DNA of 64,000 nucleotides from positions 124,391-188,390 of the forward strand of contig QAOA01002208.1 of the NCBI GenBank assembly GCA_003255065.1. The letters run 5' to 3'. The notes under the pieces are model-generated. The model was given only the letters and a program-made list of their open reading frames with translations, did no database searches and had not been told where the DNA came from. Made by a program: the position numbers and the translations under genes. Each line of letters begins with the position of its first letter. Within the stretch, counting starts at the first letter, position 1. Below are positions 47,040-58,560 of the stretch, piece after piece. Source of the DNA: Cercis canadensis (lineage: Eukaryota > Streptophyta > Magnoliopsida > Fabales > Fabaceae).

Positions 47040-48312
47040 TAAATATCACGTAAAAGACCATTTTCATTTTTACTATACTAAAATTCAAAGGGCTTTATTT
47101 TAAAAGTCATCAATAACTGTATTAAAAAGTATAGAGAATTAACTAATCATGATGATGCATGAGTTCATGTTATCAAAAGATCGTACTTGAGGCTTTACTC
47201 ATTCTCTATTTCTTCTCTGCTTATTTTCTGTTTTTCTGTCAAACTCAACAATAAAAAATGACACATGTTTATGATATTAAATTATTCATTTACGACTTTA
47301 TATATTAATTGATTTTTCATTTATAGTTTTTTATGTGAAAAATTCATAAGGAAAATTGAGTTTCACGAAACAAACATCAGAAACAGAATTTTCACCAAGT
47401 CACTGGCGGACAATTGACTTTTGCAGTTTTCTGGTCAATTTTTAATCTTTTCACTAATTTTGGTTGTTAAATCCACTCTCTTGGCTTTCGAGTTTTATCC
47501 ATCAGTCCTACGCGATATATTTTAACCTTCTATAACATTCCAGAAATGTACCTGATTTTAAGAAGAAAAAAAAAACACCAAGACTTATCCATTGAAAGAA
47601 AAACGCGTTTATCCAAATTGAGTGTGAAAAGAACTCATGTTAATCCAATAGAAAAGAGTGTAATTAAATAACTATCAACTAACTAATTAAATTTGTCATC
47701 CAAAACCCATAATAAAATTAATAATTACACCACTTACACTTTNAAAAATTCATAAGGACAATTGAGTTTCACGAAACAAACATCAGAAACAGAATTTTCA
47801 CCAAGTCACTGGCGGACAGTTGACTTTTGCAGTTTTCTGGTCAATTTTTAATCTTTTCACTAATTTTGGTTGTTAAATCCACTCTCTTGGCTTTCGAGTT
47901 TTATCCATCAGTCCTACGCGATATATTTTAACCTTCTATAACATTCCAGAAATGTACCTGATTTTAAGAAGAAAAAAAAAAACCAAGACTTATCCATTGA
48001 AAGAAAAACGCGTTTATCCAAATTGAGTGTGAAAAGAACTCATGTTAATCCAATAGAAAAGAGTGTAATTAAATAACTATCAACTAACTAATTAAATTTG
48101 TCATCCAAAACCCATAATAAAATTAATAATTACACCACTTACACTTTCACTTACATGCCACTTGTTAAACTTCTCTCTTGTCTCTTTATTCTCATTCTCT
48201 GTTTCTTTCTGTTGGTGTCTCAATCTCATAAGCGTACACCGCCATGCAGTAGGGAAACTTGAAAGGTGTGTTAGGGTTACCTCTTATTCCAATTGCAGAT
48301 CGTGATGCAACA
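47040..48312. other. Upstream region of NAC copy 1, with a 405-bp duplicate around N 47743
   Basis: The whole stretch is paralogous to 57613-58560 (for example ACCATTTTCATTTTTACTAT, GGTTGTTAAATCCACTC against GGTTGTTGAATCTAGTC). 47338-47742 and 47744-48147 are near-identical copies on either side of the N; the second NAC region has only one. CT-rich leader sequence precedes the ATG at 48313. Confidence 0.75.
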
Positions 48313-48764
48313 ATGGAGAACAACGTCATCAATTATGAATAATACATGGTTGTGCTTCCAAAGGCATACCACTTCAACCCTACTATTACTTAAAGGAAAA
48401 GGTTACCGGTGGTTTCATACCCTTTGCTCTCATTCATGAAGTTGATATCTATAAGCTTTCTCCTGAAGAACTCAAAGATATGCAGAAAATAAACCATATA
48501 TGATATATCTACATCTATATGTTCACCATCTTTCTTTTTTCTTTATATTTTCTTGTTTTCTAGTTCTTGATTTATGAAGCACACAAAACTCAAATTTCAA
48601 TAATTTAATATTATATTATATTATTTGTTAATTATTTAAATCTAGATTTCAGCTATTTTGCATGTTGGTGTCTATGTTTCATAAATTTTTTGTTTCTTTT
48701 AATTAAATATGTTTCATATATTATTGGACCTTTGACATGTTATAGGTAGCAGTCACATGTGTCA

Positions 48765-48858
48765 AAGCCTTTTTTTCAAAAAAGGAAAGTTGGTAAATAG
48801 TTTTTTTCTAGNAGCCTTTTTTCAAAAAAGGAAAGTTGGTAAATAGTTTTTTTCTAGG
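48765..48858 (+). repeat. 47-bp direct repeat around N 48812
   Basis: AGCCTTTTTTTCAAAAAAGG... to TTTTTTTCTAG occurs on both sides of the N. It looks like another assembly overlap inside NAC copy 1 intron 1. Confidence 0.8.
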
Positions 48859-49332
48859 TTATCATATATCATCGTGTTCATCTTTTAAATGGTGTCCATC
48901 ATCTTTGATTTTGAATAATGTTTCTGGATGATCTCTCATTCAATTTTAAATATTATAAATTGTGCCATAAAATAGTATATATGTGTTACAAAACTACGTT
49001 CAATAGGCACTGATTACGGTTAATGGTTTTTCTTTGAGCTATAAACAGCTAGGTATAAACGCGAAGGACAGGATAACATGTTCTTCTTCAGTCATAGAAA
49101 TCGAAAATACGCAAACGGGAAACATCCAGATAGAATAGTTGCAGGCATTGGTTACTGGAGAACTTCTAGAACAAACCAATTAAAGTGTGGAACCCACGTA
49201 GTCAGAAGCAAGATGATACTAAATTTTCACATGGGAACATAAAAAAATAACACCAAGACCCATTGGATTATGGAAGAGTTCATTCTTAAGGAAAAGAGTA
49301 TTATCACTCCTCAAAATTGTGCAACTTCATTG

Positions 49333-49337
49333 CAGAT
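49333..49337 (+). other. Left target duplication of the Reina-type element (CAGAT)
   Basis: CAGAT at 49333-49337 and CAAAT at 54758-54762 flank the element, one mismatch. The uninterrupted paralog at about 59549-59560 reads TCTGCAGATGCTCTTGAT, showing the empty site. Confidence 0.75.
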
Positions 49338-49678
49338 TGATAAGATTATGGGCCCTAGTGATAAACTGGTTAAAGAGGAAATGGATCAGTTAGTGAGTCC
49401 AAAAGTTAGTCCTAAGGTATGAAGGGTATATTCGCGAAAGAAGAAAGGCAAAGGGGTAGAGATGTAATTGAATGCATGGGTGGTTAGGAAGGGGGCGGAA
49501 TATTAGGAAATGGGGGAAGTAGAAGGGAGGCATGCTGGTTTTGTGAGTTTCTTCTTGAGAGCAGAGTTCTCTGGGGTGGAGGAGTCTCTGTAGGAGCTAT
49601 AGGCTCTGGTGTGGCTATTGTCACCATTTTCTATTATTAAGACTGAATAATACTTACTATCTATTTGGTTTTCTATCA
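49338..49678 (+). repeat. 5' LTR of the Reina-like element
   Basis: Starts TGATAAGATTATGGG and ends TTTTCTATCA. It includes sequence that in the 3' LTR encodes the end of the polyprotein; here that reading frame has a stop (TATGAAGG against TATGGAGG). Confidence 0.93.
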
Positions 49679-49680
49679 AT

Positions 49681-49697
49681 TGGTCTGACCTACCGGA
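49681..49697 (+). other. Presumed primer binding site, unusual
   Basis: TGGTCTGACCTACCGG follows the 5' LTR by two bases. It begins TGG, complementary to a tRNA CCA end, but is not the common initiator-Met site TGGTATCAGAGC used by the copia element in this window. I cannot name the matching tRNA. Confidence 0.55.
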
Positions 49698-49706
49698 TAA
49701 GAAACA

Positions 49707-52700
49707 ATGCCGCCTAAGCCTACAGACAGAGGGGATGCTATGGAAGCTCGGCTAAGCAATGTGGAAGCCATGGGTCCTCGGTTGGAGGGTGTGGAGTCTA
49801 CCTTAAGCGAGTTTCGTGAAGTTATTCTGGAGATTCAGCAATCGCAGCTAGCAATGCAAAAATTACTTATTGAGAAGATTCAACAGTCTCAGGAGTCTTT
49901 GCAACAATCCTTCATGAAGGAAATCAAACGGGTTAATGGGAAGAAAGTGGAAGGAGAACACACGAGTGAAACTCATCGGAATGGTACGTCGTCATCTACT
50001 GACATGCATGTTGGGGTGGATGAATATCGTTTGTCAGTGAAGAAGGTGGAATTACCTGGATTCCAGGGATTTGATCCTATGGGATGGATTCAGAGGGTCG
50101 AAACATATTTTGAGGTACATAACACTCCTGATGACTTGAAAGTGAAATTATCTCGTTTGTGCATGGAGGGGAGTACAATTCACTGGTTTACTCTCCTACG
50201 GGAGTCTGAAGAGCAACTAACGTGGGATAAATTTAAACAATTTCTATTGTTGCGTTATGGAGGAACAATGTATGACAACTCCTTTGAAGGATTGTCAGTG
50301 ATTCACTAATCAGGTACGGTAGAAGAGTTTATCAATCTGTACGAAATGGTCTCAGCTCAGGTTCCTCGCTTATCTGAACCTCAATATTTAGGGTACTTCA
50401 TGGGAGGATTGAGGCCAGATTTACGACAGAGAGTTCGATCCTTCCACCCAACTACTCGATGGCAGGCAATGCAGCAAGCACGTGACATGGAGCGGGAGAT
50501 TGAGGGAAGGGTTGTCGGCAATGACATCGTCTCTTTCTGGGCTCGTTCTGGTCAACCCAGCTTAATGGGTAAGCAATACGGGTCGCACCCGACCAAGAAA
50601 TGGGGTGAGGGTCATAACCCGTTGGGTCCCAGTAAGCCCAGTCAGAATTGGATGTCGCATACAACGTCGCAAGGAGGTGCAGCTTCGTCTCTGGGTTCCA
50701 ACTTGTTTGCGACGACTACTGCTGCTTCGAACTTCTCCTTTGCTTCACGTAAATGGGATGGTGACCGACGAGCTCCAATGGACAAGTTGAAGGGTGTGCG
50801 ACATCTTTCCTACCAAGAGCTCATGGACCAAAAGGTAAAAGGGCTCTATTTTTTATGTGGGGAAAAGTTCCATCCTCTACATCAAGGTGCAGAAAAGAGC
50901 TTGAAGCTCGTGATCATGGGGGACGAAGAGGGTGAGGATGGTGAAGGAGAAGTTATTGCTTTAGAAGTTGAGCATGATACACAAGGGGAAGGGTTAGAGT
51001 GTAAACTAATGGGGCTCATGGGAGTGACAGGACTTGAATTCTCTGCTTCTAAAACGATGAGACTTGAAGGGGTTTTGAAAGGAATTCCTATAGTGGTGTT
51101 GGTTGACAGTAATCACAATTTTGTGGCACCCAAGGTGGTCACTTCATTAAATATTTCCACAGATTCTTCAAGGAGATTCGAAGTTAGACTAGGTCATGGG
51201 TATAAGGTCTACACTAGAGGCAAATGCTCTAATCTACCTCTGCGGATTGGATAATATGATGTAGTGGTGGATGCCTATGTGCTTGACTTGGGAGGAGTGG
51301 ATATGATTTTAGGGGTGACTTGGTTAAAAACATTGGGTAAAGTGGAGATGGATTGGGGTCACATGACCATGTCATTCAAATCAGGGGAGGAAACTATAGA
51401 ATTGCAAGGAGTTGCTGTTTTGGGCTCTGAGCATAAATCGGGCATCAATTCTGCAGTGATTGTTGGTTCTCTTCTTGGGGTAATGGGGAAGTCTAATAGA
51501 AGGATGGAAAGGGTAGTGTGGAATACTGTAGGAAATTTAAAACTGGAAAGAGTGAGGCTGTTGAGTCCTCAACAAAAACAGGAGCTAACTAGGGTATTAA
51601 ATGACTTCCCTAAAGTTTTTAAAATAACATCAGGCCTGCCTCCATCTTGGGGAATAGCTCATGCTATTGTTTTGAAAGAGGGAACAGAACCAGTCAATGT
51701 TAGACCCTACTGGTATCCTCACCATCAAAAGAATGAGATAGAGCGACAAGTTCATGAGATGTTGCAACAAGGTATGATTACCAATAGCTCTAGTCCTTTT
51801 TCTAGTCTCGTCATTCTTGTAAAGAAAAAGGATGCATCTTGGCGTAAGTGTGTGGATTATAAGGCTCTCAATAAGGCCACGGTGCAGATAAGTTCCCTAT
51901 TCCAATTGTAGAGGAGTTAATTGATGAACTAGATGGAGCCAGCTTCTTTTCCAAATTAGACTTAAAATCGGGATACCACCAAATTCGAATGAGGGAGGAA
52001 GATGTGGCCAAGACTGCTTTTCGAACCCATGAAGGTCACTACGAATTCCTTGTAATGCCATTTGGGTTGATGAATGCCCCGGCAACCTTCCAGGCAGCAA
52101 TGAACTAAATCTTCAAACCATATTTACGAAGATTTGTGTTGGTATTCTTTGATGATATATTGGTGTATAGTAGAGATTGGAGGACTCACTTGATGGATTT
52201 GACTACTGTTCTTCGAGTACTTAAGGAGAATCAATTCGTGGTGAACAAAAAGAAATGTAATTTTGGTCAACCCCAAGTGGAGTATTTGGGACACATTCTG
52301 TCCAGCAGAGGAGTTTCAGTGGACCCATCAAAGGTGAAAAGTGTGGTGGACTGGCCAGTGCCTCAAAATGTGAAGGGGGTGATAGGATTCTTGGGTTTGA
52401 CGGGGTATTATAGAAAGTTCATGCAGGGGTATGGTAAATTAGCTAAGCCCTTAACAGAGCTCACCAAGAAATAGGCTTTTAAGTGGGGGCCGGAAGCTCA
52501 ACAAGCCTTTGAGGCTTTAAAAGAGGCAATCAATACTACTCCTGTCCTATCTTTACCTGATTTTTCATAGCCTTTTGTGCTGTAATGTGATGCATTGGGC
52601 ATGGGGGTGGGTGCTGTCCTAATGCAACAGGGTAAACCGATAGCTTATTTCAGCAAGGCTCTTGCAAGCACTCGACTGTCCAAATCAATATATGAAAAGG

Positions 52701-54546
52701 AACTTATGGCAGTAGTTCTATCCATTCTACATTGGAGGCACTATTTGATGAGACGAGAATTTGTAGTGTACACCGACCAAAAAAGCTTAAAGGATTTACT
52801 ATAGCAACGGGTGGTTTCAGCTGACCAACAAAACTGGTTGGCCAAATTGCTTGGTTTCCAGTTTGAGGTAGTCTACAAACCGAGGCCAGAAAATAAGGCT
52901 ACTGATGCTCTTTCTAGGATACCAATTGAGGGAGAATTGGCTGCTTTGGTTTCTTTTCCAGTTTGGAGGCAGGGCAGCGAATTAAGAACGAAAGTTAATA
53001 AAGATTTGGAGTTGCAACAAGTCATTTCTGACCTTAAAAAAATGCAGAAAGTAGACCAGGTTATAGTCTTCATAATGGGGTTCTATTCTATAAAAATAGG
53101 CTGGTCATTTCTGCCCAATCAACTCTCATTCCTACATTGCTCCAAGAATTTCATACCACAGCTACCGGAGGACATTCAGGGTATCACAGAACCTATCGCA
53201 GGTTAGCTGGTAATTTGTATTGGAAGGGAATGCGGAAGGCAGTAATGGAGTTTGTGCAATCTTGTGAAGTTTGCCAAAAGATGAAGTATGTTGCCATACT
53301 TCCCAGTGGGTTGTTGCAGCCACTCTCAATTCTAAACCAGGTGTGGGAGGAAATTTTAATGGATTTTATTATTGGACTTCCCAAATCTAAAGGGTATGAT
53401 GCTATTTTGGTAATAGTAGATAGACTCTCTAAATATGCCCATTTTAGTCTACTTAAACACCCTTACTCGACCAAAAGCATTATTGTTGTCTTTGTGCAAG
53501 AAATAGTGAGGCTGCATGGAATGCCCTTGTCAATCCTAAGTGACCGAGACCCAATTTTTGTTAGCATTTTCTGAAAGAAGCTCTTTAAATAGCAGGGGAC
53601 AGTGCTTAAAATGGGGACAGCTTATCATCCAGAATCGGATGGACAAACCGAGTTGGTCAATAGGTGTTTGGAGTCCTACTTACGTTGTTTTGCATCTGAG
53701 CAACCCAAAACTGGGTCTCTTTGGTTACCATGGGCTGAGTTGTGGTATAATACCACCTTTCATATATCTACTGGTTCCATTCCTTTTGAAGTGGTGTATG
53801 GACGTAAACCTCCATCTGTGGTGAGGTATTTGGAGGGGGAAACAAAGGTAGAAGCTGTGGCTAGGGAGCTAAAGGATAGAGACGAAGCATTAAGGCAACT
53901 GAAGTTCAATCTCAGCAAGGCTCAAGATTAGATGAAGTTTTATGCAGACAAAAAACGAAAGTAGGTGGAATTTGCAGTAGGCGATTGGGTATTCCTTAAG
54001 CTACAACCCCATAGGCAGTCCTCTTTATCACAGAAAATTTATTCTAAACTCTCTCCTAGATACTATGGTCCTTTTCAAATCATGGAGAAATATGGGGAAG
54101 TGGCATATAAACTCCAATTGCCTCCTACCTCAAGAGTTCACCCAGTGTTCCATGTGTCATTGTTAAAAAGGGCTGTGGGACATTATAATGCTACTCCAGA
54201 ACTGCCGGCAGATATGTCAGTAGAGACCTTAACAAAACCTGTAAAGGTTTGGGATGTGAGACAAAATAAGGCAGCGGGTCAACTGTCCACAGAGTACCTA
54301 ATTCAGTGGAAGGGCTTGGCAGTGGAAGACTCTACATGGGAGGATGAAAACTTTATGAAGTGTCAATTCCCATACTTCAGCCTTGAGGACAAGGCTGCTA
54401 TTCCTACAGGGGGTATTGATAGGATTATGGGCCCTAGTGATAAACTGGTTAGAGAGGAAATGGATCAGTTAGTGAGTCCGAAAGTTAGTCCTAAGGTATG
54501 GAGGGTATATTCGAGAAAGAAGAAAGGCAAAGGGGTAGAGATGTAA
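49707..54546 (+). pseudogene. Gag-pol polyprotein of the Reina-like element, multiply interrupted
   Basis: Starts MPPKPTDRGDAMEARLS. Gag: LSRLCMEGSTIHWFTLL and DKFKQFLLLRYGG (retrotrans_gag). Protease region: VLVDSNHNFVAPKVV, with Asn where active elements have the DSG(A)T Gly. Reverse transcriptase: SSPFSSLVILVKKKDASWR and VFFDDILVYSRDW (FFDD box). RNase H: MGVGAVLMQQGKPIAYFSKA. Integrase: GGHSGYHRTYRRL with CEVCQKMK (HHCC finger), then MDFIIGLPKSKG, ILSDRDPIF and AYHPESDGQTE (D, D, E all present). Chromodomain: EYLIQWKGLAVEDSTWED. Stops lie near 50307, 51252, 52106, 52472, 52568, 52802, 53572, 53929 and 53962, with frame changes near 51884 and 53100. Domain order is intact but no full protein can be made. 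Confidence 0.9.
54402..54415 (+). other. Polypurine tract of the Reina-like element
   Basis: ACAGGGGGTA just before the 3' LTR (TG at 54417) is the expected second-strand primer site. It lies within the chromodomain-tail coding sequence. Confidence 0.55.
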
Positions 54547-54757
54547 TTGAATGCATGGGTGGTTAGGAAGGGGGCGGAATATTAGGAAGTGGGGGAAGCA
54601 GAAGGGAGGAATGCTGGTTTTGTGAGTTTCTTCTTAAGAGCAGAGTTCTCTGGGGTGGAGGAGTCTCTATAGGAGCTATAGGCTCTGGTGTGGCTATTGT
54701 CACCATTTTCTGTTATTAAGACTGAATAATACTTGCTATCTATTTGGTTTTCTATCA
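54417..54757 (+). repeat. 3' LTR of the Reina-like element
   Basis: Starts TGATAGGATTATGGG and ends TTTTCTATCA; 12 differences from the 5' LTR, 10 of them transitions. The polyprotein frame runs into it and stops at 54544-54546. Confidence 0.93.
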
Positions 54758-54956
54758 CAAATCCTCTTGACAAGAAAGTAAGTGTTTAAGGACTTAACTA
54801 TATATATTACAAATTACTACAACTTTGAAGATTAATATGCCTAATTGCATATTCAGTGTGTCAAGTTAACTGATATGACTATGAGTGTGCTTTAGAAGTT
54901 CTTGTGGTTTTTTTCTTCCCCTGATATTAATTATCTGTTATATTATAGAAGTTCTT

Positions 54957-56039
54957 GTGCAATTGGATGATTGGTTTCTATACAAACTTCATTACCATAA
55001 AACGAAAGCTGATAAGCAAGAATGCCAAGACTCTCAAAAAGTGGAAATCCCAAACCAAATGCTGCAAAATCCTGCTTTGGAGTCACAGTCACAACAGAAT
55101 CAGCCCTCAATGTTCATGCCAATTAACACATTCATCCCTGCAACTGCACCTGAAGCTTCAACTACAACTGCAACTCTTGCTCATTCAACTCATTACTCGG
55201 GCAATTGGAAGATGCATGAGTTCATTCTTGACAATCAAGTAAGTGTCTAATTAACTAGATTTATTCTTATTATATTAATTAATCCATGTGGCCTTGAAAA
55301 TTAATATCACTCTAACTTTTATTTGTTCTGTTAGATGATTGGGGTTCCATGCCAAATTTATGGCCGCCAAACTAAAGATGATAAGCCAATGTGCAAAGAC
55401 ATTGAAGAAGTGGAAATCCCAAAGCAAGTGCTGCAAAATGCAACTCTGGGGTCAGACTCTCAGAAGAATGAGCCTTCAATGGTATTGGAAATTGACACAT
55501 TCATCTCTGCAACTCCCGCTAATTCAACTCATTGCTTGGGCTATTGTGAACCAATCACACCTTTTTTTGACAATGGGGATGACTCGGCAGCCCTACTTCC
55601 AGAACTATCCGTGGGAGACTGGACATATTCTATGCCTTCAATGCCAGGCGATGACAATGATTTTATGCTTCCATAGTGGCTACTAGTGGATGACCAAGTG
55701 CTGCAAAATCTAGCTCTAGAGTCACAGTCACAACAGAATCAGCCCTCAATGGTCATGCCAATTGACACATTCTTCCCTACAAATGCAACTGCAACTCTTG
55801 CTCATTCAACTCATTACTCAAGCAATTGTGAACCAATCACATCTTTTTTTGACAATGGAGATGACTCGGCAGCCCTGCATCCAGAACCATCCATGGGAGA
55901 TTGGACATATTCTATGCCTTCAATGCATGGTAATGACAATAGTTTTATGCTTCCACAGTGGCCACCAGTGGATGACCAATCCATGACTGAAGATTTTGAT
56001 GCATTCAACGAAGACTATTCTGTGAACCTTTGGGAGTGA
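54957..56039 (+). repeat. Modular tail of NAC copy 1: two related blocks
   Basis: Three recurring protein modules are seen: 'VLQN-ALESQSQ-NQPSMVMP-I-TF' (55060, 55430, 55692), 'AHSTHY-GN' (55170, 55520, 55800) and 'FFDNGDDSAAL-PE-S-GDWTYSMPSM' (55565, 55848). An exon-like block ending NWKMHEFILDNQ then gtaagt lies at 55203-55238 and is followed at 55336 by a diverged IGVPCQIYGRQTKDD. The modules are acidic and rich in S, Q and P, as in NAC activation tails. They repeat again in copy 2. Confidence 0.7.
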
Positions 56040-57330
56040 AACTTATAAATTCTATGAATATGACACGAGTATGATTCATTTGTGATTGGGATATGCTATT
56101 AACGTTAATATTGGCTTATATCAATTTTCCCCTGCATGCACTGCTACATCTTTGGCAATAATGCTTTGTGAACCCCTTTGCCACATATAAATTGCCCACC
56201 TTATCTTCTTTTATTTTTTTTGGCCATGAAGTTGGCCTACAACTTGTTTGCAGCTTTTATAGCTTCAGCTTTAGTTTATTTATTTATTTTTTGCTATGAT
56301 AGTTAGGAGTTAAGCCCAAAGCTTTTGTTGTTCGGCTAATGAAGGCAATGTCTTCAATTGGGCATCTAGGTTATTATTATATATGCAGATATCAGTTTCT
56401 GAAATGCCTTCATCAGAGTAAGTAGTGACAGTTTTTTCTCAGACTTGGCAAAGTAAGTATGCTTAGCCCCACAATCAATTAATTTTTCTTTCAAATTAAC
56501 AAAAAATTAGGGGCTTAGTGCACAGTGTTCCTATTTGCATATCCATGACCTGAACAATAGCAGTTACAAAAGTTAATTTTAAAAATATAGAAACTATAAG
56601 ATCTAAACAATTTTATCTTTTTTTCGGTCATTGGAATAAACCTTCCAAAAACANAATGCCTTCATCAGAGTAAGTAGTGACAGTTTTTTCTCTAGACTTG
56701 GCAAAGTAAGTATGCTTAGCCCCACAATCAATTAATTTTTCTTTCAAATTAACAAAAAATTAGGGGCTTAGTGCACAGTGTGCCTATTTGCATATCCATG
56801 ACCTGAACAATAGCAGTTACAAAAGTTAATTTTAAAAATATAGAAACTATAAGATCTAAACAATTTTATCTTTTTTTCGGTCATTGGAATAAACCTTCCA
56901 AAAACAACTTGTGTATAAAGGTCATTTCAAACCTTCTTAGTATAAAATCATTAAACAAGGAGTTTGACAGCAATGTTTGGAAGTATGTAATAAGAGTTAG
57001 TATGGAATGTCGTCTGTATATTTCCTTTGACAGTATCCATCATCTTTATTTATTTTTCGATAATGTCTTTGGATGATCTCTGATCATTCAATTGTAAATA
57101 TTATAAATGGTATTTAAAAATTTTAAATATTTTTGAGGATCCAATTAAAAGATTTAATAAAATAAAAATAAATATTTTTAAAGGTTATTGAAACTTTTTT
57201 TTTATCATATTGAGTATTAATCATAATAATACTCCTCCACATTCTCTCTCATCCAAACAATCAAACAACTTATATTACTAGTTCAATTTAATGCTAGTTA
57301 TAGTTAACCCAATAACAATTACTCTATAGA
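56040..57330. other. 3' flank of NAC copy 1, with a 252-bp duplicate around N 56654
   Basis: 56402-56653 and 56655-56905 are near-identical (AATGCCTTCATCAGAGTAAG to CCTTCCAAAAACA). The flank is paralogous to 62588-63170 up to about 57000 (AAGTATGTAATAAGAGTTAG), which marks the right edge of the duplicated unit. There is no gene. Confidence 0.7.
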
Positions 57331-57339
57331 ATCATGTGA

Positions 57340-57500
57340 ACGACCTAGAACTTTTTACCACATTTGAGGAAGAAGACCTCTACCTTAGTCATGAAAAGAT
57401 TACCCCTAAAACTTTAAATAATACAATTAGCCTCTCTTGTCAAAGCATCTACACAACGATTGCTCTCCATATAAACATGAGAAGTAAACACACCAGCATT
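57340..57500 (-). pseudogene. Possible LINE RNase H tail remnant
   Basis: On the - strand it reads VFTSHVYMESNRCVDALTRE then AN. 'H..RE.N..AD.LA..A' ends many plant LINE-linked RNase H domains; the match is short. Stops follow. Confidence 0.35.
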
Positions 57501-57612
57501 AATGAAGACAAGAAAAAAAGAAAAAGAAAAATGGACCCTCAAAAACTTTGTTTATATTATATTTCAACTGATCCCAGAAGTTGATGAGCTCATGGCTTGA
57601 AATTTTGCATCA

Positions 57613-58560
57613 ATATCAGGTAAAACACCATTTTCATTTTTACTATGCTAAAATTCAAAGGGCTTTATTTTGTATTGAAAAGTACAGAGAATTAACTAAT
57701 CATGATGATGCATGAGTTCATGTTATCAAAAGATGGTACTTGAGGGTTTCCTCATTCTCTATTTTTCTTTGCTCTTATTCTCTGTTTTTCTGTCAAACAC
57801 AACAATAAAAAGATGACACATGTTTATGATATTAAATTATTCATTTACTATTTCATATATTAATTGATTTTTCATTTATAGTTTTTTATGTGAAAAATTC
57901 ATAAGGAAAATTAAGCTTCACGTAACAAACATCAGAAGCAGAAGTTTCACCTAGTCACTGACGGACAGTTGACTTTTGCAGTTTTCTGGTCAATTTTAAT
58001 CTTTTCACTAGTTTTGGTTGTTGAATCTAGTCTCTTGGCTTTCAAGTTTTATCTCGGTCCTACGCGATATATTTTCACCTCCTGTAACATTAAAGAAACA
58101 GAAATGTACCTGATCTTAAGAAAAAAAAAAACGGGACTTATCCATTGAAAGAAATTTTCAAATTTAATGTTTAAATTCTATAACTAACTACCCTCAATAG
58201 TTTCCACATGGATATAATTTTTTTTTAAAGAAAAACGCGTTTATCCAAATTGAGTGTGAAAAGAACTCATGTTAATCCAATACAAAAGAATGTAATTAAT
58301 TAACTGTCAGCTAACTAATTAACGTGTCATCTAGATATGATACTAGAAGAGTCCTCATGGCATCCAATTCTTATTCCTTATAGGCTTTCACCTCCAAAAC
58401 CCATTATAAAATTAATAGTTACGCCACTTACACTTACATACCACTCCTCAAACTTCTCTCTTTTCTCCCTATTCTCTTTCTCTGTCTCTTTTTGTTGTTG
58501 TCTCAATCTCAGAAGCCTACAACGCCATGCAGTAGGGAAGTTGCAGATAGTGGTGCAACA
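57613..58560 (+). promoter_or_regulatory. Upstream region of NAC copy 2
   Basis: This 0.95-kb block is shared with the region upstream of NAC copy 1, so both genes were duplicated with their promoters. It ends in a CT-rich leader (TTCTCTCTTTTCTCCC, 58451 onward) directly before the ATG. An upstream ATG at 58527 is closed at once by TAG. No TATA box stands out. Confidence 0.5.

Larger units (their letters stand above)
49338..54757 (+). mobile_element. Ty3/gypsy chromovirus (Reina-like), nearly complete, 5.42 kb
   Basis: Identical-length 341-bp LTRs flank a gag-protease-reverse transcriptase-RNase H-integrase-chromodomain polyprotein region. Integrase after RNase H and a C-terminal chromodomain define a chromovirus; the small size and short LTRs suggest the Reina clade (from memory, not from a tree). 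The LTRs differ at 12 of 341 positions by my count, so insertion was relatively recent, yet the polyprotein already has several stops and frameshifts. It lies inside exon 2 of NAC copy 1, same strand. Confidence 0.92.
48313..56039 (+). pseudogene. NAC-domain gene copy 1, disabled and split by a Reina-type element
   Basis: Same exon plan as copy 2 downstream. Exon 1 (48313-48477) starts MENNVINYE and then hits TAA, has a deletion around the 'PTEEELVYYL' region, and its donor GT is AT (AAAG|atatgc). Exon 2 starts at about 49049 (RYKREGQDNMFFFSHRNRKY, VAGIGYWRTSRTNQLK) and has a TAA after HMGT. The retrotransposon sits at 49338-54757; exon 2 resumes for 20 bases. The exon 3 acceptor is CAA instead of CAG (copy 2 has GTGCAG), then LDDWFLYKLHYHKTKADKQE follows. 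Tail modules run to TGA at 56037, with one CAG-to-TAG change near 55675. It belongs to the plant NAC transcription factor family but cannot encode one. Confidence 0.85.

Noticed and set aside
47338..48147. Two copies of a NAC promoter segment as a possible tandem enhancer
   Set aside because: An N lies exactly between them and the paralogous promoter has only one copy, so an assembly overlap is far more likely.
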